Part shown: piece by piece, positions 43,153-50,536 of the stretch
Numbering within the stretch: position 1 is the stretch's first letter
Layout: each line of letters starts with the position of its first letter
Assembly (NCBI RefSeq): GCF_024160145.1
Contig: NZ_JAMYWQ010000020.1
Span: forward strand, 30,518-94,517
Direction of reading: 5' to 3'
DNA length: 64,000 nt
Origin: Serratia nevei
GTDB taxonomy: Bacteria > Pseudomonadota > Gammaproteobacteria > Enterobacterales > Enterobacteriaceae
Made by a program: the position numbers and the translations under genes
Notes under the pieces: generated by a model
The model's database searches: none
The model's input: only the letters and a program-made list of their open reading frames with translations
Told to the model about the DNA's origin: nothing

Positions 43153-43161
43153 TTCTAATCA

Positions 43162-43167
43162 CATAGC
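43162..43167 (+). repeat. right copy of the 6-bp target duplication CATAGC
   Basis: Direct repeat of 7310-7315, immediately after the terminal CA of the prophage. Confidence 0.85.
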
Positions 43168-44211
43168 TGGCAGATTTATCGGCGCTTCTTTGGTGCCAAC
43201 ACCAAAGAATATTTACGCGATCCGCTATCAACCTTATTTTCTCTTGTATTGCCGCTATTTTTCATCTTTACCTTTGGCATAACGGCAAAGATTATTAACG
43301 GCAATCATCAACCGTTCTCCATGCAGGTGAGCGTTGTCGGAGACACGCCGGAAACAGAAGCTCTCTGGCTTAAATTGAATAATTATCCTGGCCTGGCCGT
43401 CCAGCGCCAGCTTCGAAGCGATCCGGAATCGCTGGTGCGCGCAAATGAAGTGAACGCGGCGGTGAGCTGGGATGCAGCACAACAGCGCCCTGCGATCACG
43501 ACGACGGAATCCATGAGCTCCGTCGCTCAACTGGTTTCCGCCGCACTCAATCAACAGCCGGCCGACGCTCAGCAGCCGATACGCTTCATTACGCTGAAAA
43601 CTGAGCGTTTCAACTATTTTAGTTTTATCTTCCCGTCCTTGCTGACGCTGGCCCTGTTGCAAGTCGCCCTATTTGGCACGGCGACGCCGCTGATCGCCGC
43701 GCGTGAAAAAGGCACTTACCGTTATTACGGCGTCATTCCGTTGCCGCGATGGATCCTGCTCGCATCACAAGTCAGCGTCCGCCTGGTGATATCACTGGTT
43801 CAGATCGCCCTGTTAATGCTCATTAGCAGTCTGGTCTTTGGCTTCACCCTTCAGCATCCCCTGCTGTTTATCGTGCTGCTCGTCGCCGGCGCGCTGTTGC
43901 TGGTGAGCTTTGGGTATGCGCTGGCCGGATTATTCCGCACGAATTCCGTCGCGACAATCGCTCTGACCTTACTCAACTTTTGGTGCATGTGTTTCGGGCA
44001 ATTGTTCCTCGATCTGAGCGCATTCCCGCCACTCAAATGGTTAATTTTGACGACGCCGGTCGGTTTTGTCTCGGATGCTCTGCGATACGCCATGAATGGC
44101 AGCGAAGGCGTATTCCCCTTCTTCATTAACTGTATCGGCATGGCGATATGGGGCGTGATCACGCTGTTTGTCGGCGTTAAGTGGTTCCTTTTCCAGCCAA
44201 AACAATCTTAA
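43168..44211 (+). pseudogene. ABC-2 permease, split by the prophage (main part)
   Basis: This segment encodes residues 5-351 of the permease, beginning W-Q-I-Y-R-R-F-F-G-A. It has the ABC-2 plan: an N-terminal helix (LFSLVLPLFFIFTFG), a soluble loop of about 120 residues, then five helices. It partners the ATPase at 6292-7302. Without excision the ribosome cannot read it from its own ATG; an internal start such as TTG 43249 would lack the N-terminus. Apart from the insertion the frame is intact, so the disruption looks recent. Confidence 0.87.
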
Positions 44212-44229
44212 AAAAACAGGTACGCAAAG

Positions 44230-45138
44230 ATGAAAAACAGATCGGCATCTTGGCATTTTTACAAGCTGTATATCGGTAGCCATCATGATGGAATGGACTT
44301 TCTGATCACCCAGGGATTGACCCAAGCACTGGCGTACGCTCCGGATTCTCCTTGGTTCTTCTTACGTTATATCGATGAAAAGGGATTACATTTACGCGTT
44401 CGTTTTCTACTGCAGGAAAAGGACAGCCAGCGCCTGGAAACCGCCATTTATGCTGCGCTGCATGATGCGTTGAATAGCCTGCCGCTGCGCCCGGCCAGCC
44501 TGTGGACGCCATTGGTCAGCTTCCGCGGCAACACACCGTTTCCCGCGCATGAACTCCCCGTTCATTGCGAACGTGCGGAATATGAGCCGGAAACGGACGT
44601 CTACGGGGGCGAAACGGGCATAGGCATCGCCGAAGCGCTGTTTCACCAATCCAGTGACATTGCCCGCGCCATATTGCTGGCTGAGGCAAGCGGCGGCATG
44701 ACGCGCAAAGAGTTTGCGTTGCCCCTGATGCTGGCCATGTTGGAAACGTTTATTCCTGTCTCCCGGCGTTCCGCCTTCCTTGAAAGCTTCTCGACTTTCT
44801 GGCTGGCGGGCTCTGCGGATATCGGGATGATCAAAAACAGCTTTACCGATCGTGCATGGGAACTGATTGATGAAAACTCGGTTCTCCTGTCGCCGCAGAT
44901 ACGGCAAGACGCGCAAAGCGCCGAACTGGTGGATCGCTGGCAGTCTGCGCTGGATCAAACCCGGCGCAGCTATGAACGCCATTGCGAACGATACAGTGAT
45001 GGCCTCGCGAAAAATCTGGCATTCCAATTCATGCATCTAATGAATAATCGCCTTGGCTTAAGCACGCTGGATGAGGCCTGGTTGGCCGTGTTGCTGAGCA
45101 AAAGCCTGGAGAGCGGAGTTATTCATGCATCATCATAA
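44230..45138 (+). CDS. SpaB_C / thiopeptide-type protein (elimination or cyclisation enzyme)
   Basis: This 302-residue protein is a stand-alone SpaB_C domain: it opens WHFYKLYIGSHHDGMDFLI, with PWFFLRYIDEKGLHLRVRF near residue 40 and YEPETDVYGGETGIGIAEALFHQSS near 118. In split LanB systems such a protein either removes glutamate to give Dha/Dhb or, in thiopeptides, forms the central pyridine by [4+2] cycloaddition. There is only one copy here, so elimination is the simpler choice, as in goadsporin. It overlaps the YcaO gene by 14 bp. Confidence 0.85.
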   Translation: MKNRSASWHFYKLYIGSHHDGMDFLITQGLTQALAYAPDSPWFFLRYIDEKGLHLRVRFLLQEKDSQRLETAIYAALHDALNSLPLRPASLWTPLVSFRGNTPFPAHELPVHCERAEYEPETDVYGGETGIGIAEALFHQSSDIARAILLAEASGGMTRKEFALPLMLAMLETFIPVSRRSAFLESFSTFWLAGSADIGMIKNSFTDRAWELIDENSVLLSPQIRQDAQSAELVDRWQSALDQTRRSYERHCERYSDGLAKNLAFQFMHLMNNRLGLSTLDEAWLAVLLSKSLESGVIHASS

Positions 45139-46471
45139 CTTTGCCGTTTCCGCGTCAATGCGCCAGAAATATCCGTTCATGTCGCTGCTCTCGCCGCTGA
45201 CGGGCGTTGTCGGCAGCGTCTACCCGCTGGAGCCGCAGGAGATGCATATTCCCCGTTTTTCGTCGGTCCTGGCCAGCCTGGGCAATCTGTCAATGCCATA
45301 TCCCCATATCATTGACAATAAAGGCAACGATCTGCAAAAAATCGCGCTTGCCGGCTGCGGCGCCGATGAACACGTCGATATGGCGATCGTCCGCGCTGTC
45401 GCCGAAGCGGCAGAGCGATACGCCACCTGCGTCTACCATCCTCGCGATGTTTCGGTGGCCAGCTTCCGCGAACTCGGGGCTGACGGTTTGGCGGCCGACA
45501 GCCTGCCACGTTGCAGCGAGGAGGAGCTCGCCGATCCGCTCTGCCCGGTCAAACCCATTGATGACACCCAGCCGTTGCGCTGGGTGGAAGGCTACTCGTT
45601 GACGGACTCCCGCCCGCGCAAGATCCCGTTGATCATGTCGCATCTGTATGTGCGGCCCTGGGAAAGCGAGCGTTTCTGGTTGCCGATATCGACAGGCGTC
45701 GCGGCGCACACCGACCTCACCACTGCCACGGTAACCGCGATCAATGAAGTCATCGAACGCGATGCGATTGCCCTTACCTGGCTATTGCAAATGCCTTTAG
45801 CGCGCATCCGCTTCGATCAACCGGTCCCGGATAAATTACAAGACAAGTTTTCACGCCTGGCGGCGAGTGGGCTGGAACAGCTGTTCTTTGATGCCACTAC
45901 CGACATCGGCTGCCCGACAATCTACGGGTTGCAGCTACGCGCCGGACATCCGACCTCGGCCCAGTTCGTCAACTGTTCTACGGGGTTCGATCCCTGGGGC
46001 AGCTGCGGCAAGATTATCCGGGAAAGCGCCATGGGGCGTTCGGTACTCGAACACCAACTGCCGGTGCCGGACGATATACGCGATTTTATCGCGCTCGAAC
46101 ATGGCGCCATCTTCATGGGGCGGGCCGAACAGCGCTCCGCGTTCGATTTTCTCACCACCAGCGAGCACCAGATGCCGATTAGCCGCCTTCAGGCCGGGCA
46201 ACCGCAAACGCCGGCAGCACAGCTGAAAAAATTGGTGGCGCGTTTTCGTCAACTCAAGATGGACGTCGTGATAGCGGACATGACCACGGATGAACTGCGC
46301 GATGCCGGTTTACACGTGGTGCGCGCCGTCATCCCCGCCCTTTTACCCATGACGGCATGCTATCGCGCCCGCTATCTCGGGCATCCGCGCCTACGGGAAC
46401 AGCAGCAACGGTTGAGTGAACAATTAGGCAAAGCCGTCACGATAAATCCGTGGCCGCAACCTTTTGCCTGA
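45125..46471 (+). CDS. YcaO cyclodehydratase (azoline-forming)
   Basis: This 448-residue enzyme converts Cys, Ser or Thr of the peptide to thiazoline or oxazoline with ATP. It has the YcaO ATP-site motifs AIVRAVAEAAERYAT (near 90-105) and VTAINEVIERDAIALTW (near 200). The C-terminus NPWPQPFA matches the Pro-x-Pro tail needed by azoline-forming YcaOs. Its ThiF-like partner follows 12 bp downstream. Confidence 0.93.
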   Translation: MHHHNFAVSASMRQKYPFMSLLSPLTGVVGSVYPLEPQEMHIPRFSSVLASLGNLSMPYPHIIDNKGNDLQKIALAGCGADEHVDMAIVRAVAEAAERYATCVYHPRDVSVASFRELGADGLAADSLPRCSEEELADPLCPVKPIDDTQPLRWVEGYSLTDSRPRKIPLIMSHLYVRPWESERFWLPISTGVAAHTDLTTATVTAINEVIERDAIALTWLLQMPLARIRFDQPVPDKLQDKFSRLAASGLEQLFFDATTDIGCPTIYGLQLRAGHPTSAQFVNCSTGFDPWGSCGKIIRESAMGRSVLEHQLPVPDDIRDFIALEHGAIFMGRAEQRSAFDFLTTSEHQMPISRLQAGQPQTPAAQLKKLVARFRQLKMDVVIADMTTDELRDAGLHVVRAVIPALLPMTACYRARYLGHPRLREQQQRLSEQLGKAVTINPWPQPFA

Positions 46472-46483
46472 AGGAGAGTGGTA

Positions 46484-47101
46484 ATGATTATCGTCAGTGA
46501 CACCGCGTTCGGCAATGACGTGGCCGATTATATGCTCTGCCAAGAAGGGATCTCTCAACTGACATTGGCAACCGCACTGAACTATTCCTGGGCCGACAGT
46601 AAGGCTTCATTCGTCGGGATCGCGCTATCCGGCGGCGCGCCGCTTAAGCTCGAACAGCTTACCACGCAGCTGTTTCGCGCCGGGATCCCTCACGCTTGCA
46701 CCGTGCTGAACGACCATATGCTTTTTTGCGGCCCCCTGGTCATCCCTGGCCCAACCGCCTGTTATTCCTGTGCGGCGAAGCGCCTGCTCAGCCTCGCCGA
46801 AACGCCGCGTACGGCAATGATGGATTTGAACCTGCAGCGATATCATGAACAACAGCCGCAGAACGCCTTGCGCGGATATACGCCGGCGCTGGTGTTGATG
46901 GCTGGATTACGGTTAACGCAGTATGCGCAGCTCCCCGAAGACCAATTCGGCAAACTGACCGCCGTGAGCTTTGGCAGCAATCGCACCGCGAGCAGTTCCG
47001 TGGTGGCGTTACACGGTTGCAGCTGCCGCGAAAACCAGCATATTTCGCAGGCTCAGGGCACGGCCTTGCTGGCCGAACATTTGGAAGGAGCCTTGCGCTA
47101 A
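46484..47101 (+). CDS. small ThiF/Ocin-like partner of the cyclodehydratase
   Basis: This 205-residue protein has the features of an E1-like TOMM partner: ACTVLNDHMLFCGPLVIPGPTACYSCAAKR, a C-terminal HGCSCRENQ giving the second zinc cysteines, and RGYTPALVLMAGLRL. Such partners bind the leader or present it to YcaO. At about 200 residues it is only part of a usual E1-like protein. I chose the ATG at 46484, 7 nt after AAGGAG. Its stop overlaps the next start (TAATG). Confidence 0.75.
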   Translation: MIIVSDTAFGNDVADYMLCQEGISQLTLATALNYSWADSKASFVGIALSGGAPLKLEQLTTQLFRAGIPHACTVLNDHMLFCGPLVIPGPTACYSCAAKRLLSLAETPRTAMMDLNLQRYHEQQPQNALRGYTPALVLMAGLRLTQYAQLPEDQFGKLTAVSFGSNRTASSSVVALHGCSCRENQHISQAQGTALLAEHLEGALR

Positions 47102-49503
47102 TGAAAGCCACTCACATGTCGACCGTGTTGTCGGGCGCACAGTTTAGCCACCATAACGATCTTTACGCTTTGCTGCCCAAGCGCCCAAAATTAATTCCGG
47201 AACTGATCTTCATTCCTGAAAGCGATACCCGCGTAGCCGTGTATGGTGCCTATCAACCGCGCATCCTGACCTGCGTTCAGGGGATAAACACGCTTGCGGC
47301 CTTCCTCGAGCGCCTCGATGGCGTCAACGCGCTGGAAAGCGTACTGGCCGACGACGCGACCCTGAGCCGCGAGAATGCTCTGGGCATGTTGTCCTTACTG
47401 TTTCGCTATGGCTTCCTTGAAGAAGGTGAAGGCCTGGATGACGGCGCCCCAAGCCATTTGGCAAGCTATTGCGGCCGCTTTGTCGACAATACCCGCCTGC
47501 ACGCCAACCGTACTGCGGCGTTGAAGTCCGCCCGCCGCCGCAGGGTCGCCCTGGTTTGCCCGGAAGATGTGTCATCGCTGCTGCAACACGCGTTGGCACC
47601 TATAACCGCCGGCATTGACGTTCTGACCGAGCGCCCAACGTCTTGTGCCCTCCATTGGGATGATGCACTGATCATTTTTGACGGCAGCGAGTCGGACGCT
47701 TTCCGCCAGGCATGCGCCGATGGGTTGCACCAGGCCGGCGTGCGTTATCTGAGCTGCGTTATTGGCGCGGATCGCACGCTGGTGGGCCCCTATACCCTCC
47801 CGAACATCAGCGCCAGTTATCAATGCGCTCGCACGCAATGTGAGCTGCCATCGCCCGCCAACGATCGGCAAGAGGTGGCCTTCCGCGCTGTCTATGCCGC
47901 CCATGAGCTGGGGCAAATTCTGCTCGGGCTGTCCTCCGAAAGCTACCTCAACAAGGTCGTTTCTCATAGCCATCGGGGCGAGGGGGAGTACACCTTAGCC
48001 TATAAGGTCGCCCGCATTCCCGGTACCGTACTAAGCGGTTTAGGCCATGCCGCCTATCTGCCGCCGGGGGAAGAGGCGTTTACTGCCTGGCAGCACCATA
48101 TCGGCACACGCTTGCCGCCGCAGGGCTTGTTACCACCGCGTTCGCATCAGATGCACTTCACGCTGGATAACCTCAATCGCCACGCCTCAAGGCCGGTCAG
48201 GCTGCATGGGCAACAGCATCTCAATCTGCCCGACAGCACATTGGCGGAGCTCTGCCCGCCGCCCTGGCGCATGTCTGCGACGCCGCCACAGCCGTTGACG
48301 CCGGCCAATCTGGGCTGGTTGCTGCGCCACGCCACGGGTTATCAAAACAGCGCAGACGGCACATTGCGCCGCATCGCGCCCAGCGGAGGGCAACTGCTCT
48401 CGTGCGATATGTTTGTGGTCGTCCGCCGGCCGCTGCCGGAGATGCCTTGTGGGGTCTGGTTCTATCTCGGTGAAAAACACCAACTCGTCAGGATTGACGG
48501 TATTGACTGCCAGCAATTGGAGCGCTTGCTCCAGCATCCCGAAGAGCCGATTTCACTCATTACCAGCGGCAACCTGAACCGCGTGCGCGGCAAATATAAC
48601 GACTTCAGTTATAACATCGTTAACCTTGACGCCGGCGTGGTTAATCAATATTGCGCACTTTCCGCACGCGCAGCGGGCTGGAAGCTGAGAGAAGATCATG
48701 GCGTCGACCTGCAATGGTTAGCGTCATTGCTCTTCTTCACTGAACAGGATAACCCCCATATCCTCTGCCAGGTCTTGCATGTGCAAGCGCCCTCGTCGCA
48801 GGGTGAGCCGCTCCCTGCTCCACTTTATGAGACGGCGAGCAGCCTGGTCGCCGTTAGCCACCGCCCGCGGCCGGCCGCCGCGCCAGCGTCGCCTGCGCAT
48901 GCCTCGCTCTCATCACTGGCGGCTGGCCGCCACGATGAGCCGCTCTCCGCGTTGCTGGAACGCCGCAGAGCGGCGTATGACTATGCCGATCGTCCGTTGC
49001 CGGAAACCTGGTTGCATACCCTGATCGCCGTCTCGCATGCCGGTCTTGAACAAAGCCGCCTGCGCGGGATGCCGGCGTTACCCATGGAACCCTGGATATT
49101 GCTGCCGGAAGCCAGCGGCGAACTTGCCGCGGGCATTTATCAGTGCGGCCAGGCCGATCGCCGTTACTGGCGGAAACGGGATAACGGGTTTGGTCGCGCA
49201 CATTTGGCGGATTGCATCAATCAATTGGCGTTCCATAAAGCCGGTGCGTTGCTGATGTGGGTTGCCGATCTTGAAAAGACCCTGCATGACCATGGCGCGG
49301 CGGGATACCGCATGCAGCTGCAAAACGCTGCGGCAAGCGCGATGCAGTGCTGGCTGGCGGCGCTGGACTGCGGCTTGACGGGAACGCTGGCGGGAGGCGT
49401 GATCGAAGAAGGGCTCATTCGTCATGCGGGTGCCGACGGATATCGTGAGGCGCCGCTGTTTTGTCTGGTGCTGGCGTCCCCTCCACCGGCAGAGGGTGTT
49501 TAA
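47101..49503 (+). CDS. RRE-ThiF-like protein fused to two nitroreductase-type dehydrogenase domains
   Basis: This 800-residue protein has three parts. Residues 1-105 form a winged-helix RRE-like segment (GINTLAAFLERLDGVNALESVLADD, ending LFRYGFLEEGEG). Residues 105-370 are ThiF/Ocin-like. Residues 375-600 form a SagB-type nitroreductase (RGKYNDFSYNIVNLDAGVVNQ near 495). Residues 625-800 form a second nitroreductase-like domain (GAAGYRMQLQNAAASAMQ near 732). SagB enzymes use FMN to oxidise azolines to azoles. The tandem recalls goadsporin-type oxidases. Which domain is active cannot be told by eye. Confidence 0.82.
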   Translation: MKATHMSTVLSGAQFSHHNDLYALLPKRPKLIPELIFIPESDTRVAVYGAYQPRILTCVQGINTLAAFLERLDGVNALESVLADDATLSRENALGMLSLLFRYGFLEEGEGLDDGAPSHLASYCGRFVDNTRLHANRTAALKSARRRRVALVCPEDVSSLLQHALAPITAGIDVLTERPTSCALHWDDALIIFDGSESDAFRQACADGLHQAGVRYLSCVIGADRTLVGPYTLPNISASYQCARTQCELPSPANDRQEVAFRAVYAAHELGQILLGLSSESYLNKVVSHSHRGEGEYTLAYKVARIPGTVLSGLGHAAYLPPGEEAFTAWQHHIGTRLPPQGLLPPRSHQMHFTLDNLNRHASRPVRLHGQQHLNLPDSTLAELCPPPWRMSATPPQPLTPANLGWLLRHATGYQNSADGTLRRIAPSGGQLLSCDMFVVVRRPLPEMPCGVWFYLGEKHQLVRIDGIDCQQLERLLQHPEEPISLITSGNLNRVRGKYNDFSYNIVNLDAGVVNQYCALSARAAGWKLREDHGVDLQWLASLLFFTEQDNPHILCQVLHVQAPSSQGEPLPAPLYETASSLVAVSHRPRPAAAPASPAHASLSSLAAGRHDEPLSALLERRRAAYDYADRPLPETWLHTLIAVSHAGLEQSRLRGMPALPMEPWILLPEASGELAAGIYQCGQADRRYWRKRDNGFGRAHLADCINQLAFHKAGALLMWVADLEKTLHDHGAAGYRMQLQNAAASAMQCWLAALDCGLTGTLAGGVIEEGLIRHAGADGYREAPLFCLVLASPPPAEGV

Positions 49504-49504
49504 C

Positions 49505-50536
49505 ATGCAGCCTGCATCCATCCTGTTGCGTTTAAACGATGATGTGAAATTGGTCTCTCCGCAAGCGAATGTGACGCTGCTGCTGCAAGAAAACAGTAAT
49601 GCGCCGTTAAAGCTGAGCGGGTTTTCTGCCCGGCTTGCTCAACAATTGCAAGGGGGCAGCTCCATGGCGGCCCTATTGGCGGCGCTGGCAGAACACCACC
49701 CGAACGCGACGCCCGAACAATGCCAACAGGCGCTGTCCGCGTTTCTGCTGCGGCTGAAACAGGCGAATATGATCGTTGATGGCGCGCAAAAGCCGCCTGC
49801 GGCGGCGAAAGTGGCCGGGCGATATCGGCTGCCTAACCCCGATCGCGCCGCACATAAAATCGCCACTGTTCTGCGGATGATCCCGTGCTGGTTAGGTTAC
49901 AGCCTGCTCAGCCTCGCGATTGCCGCTGCCTTGTGGCGTTTCATCGCGTGTTTGCCGGGGCTGAACGCCTGGCTGCTGCAAGGCAAATTGGCCAGCGTTC
50001 AGCTGCTGGTCGTGTTTGTCGGCATACCGTTCTGGCTGTTTTTGCATGAAATGGCGCATGCCGTCGTTTGCCGTCTTTACGGCTGCCCGGTTTTGGGCGC
50101 GGGTCTGCAATTTCGCGGCTGGTGGCTGCCTTCCGTGTTTGTCAACACCAGCACCATCGCGCTCTTCCCACAGCGCAGCATGAAAGCCTGGGTGGCGATG
50201 GCAGGACCATTGATGGACCTTTTATGTCTGGGAGCGCTCGCGGCGCTGAGTGAAAGTGCCGCTGCCACCGCGATACAGCCGTTACTGCTGTTGATACTGT
50301 TCGGCCTGCTTTTCAATCTCACCCCTTTTCGGCTTTCAGATGCTACGCGGGCATTTCGCGCCTTTGCCCAACCCGGGGCCAGTAAGAAAACCCGAGTGTG
50401 GTCTGCCCGAGGTCGCCGCCTATTCCGCAGTTATTGCCTGCTTTACAGCCTCTGCATGGCGGCGGCGATGGGTTGGCTAAGCATCGTGAGTTGGCAGAAG
50501 GTGAACAACTGGTTGGCATCTGGAGTATTATCATGA
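49505..50536 (+). CDS. intramembrane M50 metalloprotease with N-terminal RRE-like domain
   Basis: This 343-residue protein starts 1 bp after the previous stop. Residues 5-92 look like a PqqD/RRE winged helix (VKLVSPQANVTLLLQENSNA, LLRLKQANMIVDG). Membrane segments follow with the zinc motif HEMAH at 181-185 and a second site NLTPFRLSDA at 271-280, the S2P pattern. An RRE fused to a site-2-type protease suggests that it recognises the leader and cuts it at or in the membrane. Leader removal is inferred. Confidence 0.85.
   Translation: MQPASILLRLNDDVKLVSPQANVTLLLQENSNAPLKLSGFSARLAQQLQGGSSMAALLAALAEHHPNATPEQCQQALSAFLLRLKQANMIVDGAQKPPAAAKVAGRYRLPNPDRAAHKIATVLRMIPCWLGYSLLSLAIAAALWRFIACLPGLNAWLLQGKLASVQLLVVFVGIPFWLFLHEMAHAVVCRLYGCPVLGAGLQFRGWWLPSVFVNTSTIALFPQRSMKAWVAMAGPLMDLLCLGALAALSESAAATAIQPLLLLILFGLLFNLTPFRLSDATRAFRAFAQPGASKKTRVWSARGRRLFRSYCLLYSLCMAAAMGWLSIVSWQKVNNWLASGVLS

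Larger units (their letters stand above)
7316..43161. mobile_element. complete Mu-like transposable prophage, 35.8 kb
   Basis: The element begins TG and ends CA, is bounded by a 6-bp direct repeat, and has matching transposase-site repeats at both ends. It encodes a DDE transposase with a MuB-type ATPase and no integrase. Head genes match Mu (gp25-gp29, F, G, I). Tail genes are of siphophage type with a tape measure, distal tail, hub and tip proteins, as in B3/D3112 relatives. The late genes run leftward and the early genes rightward from a central regulatory and accessory region. No essential module looks missing, so the prophage may be active. Confidence 0.93.
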
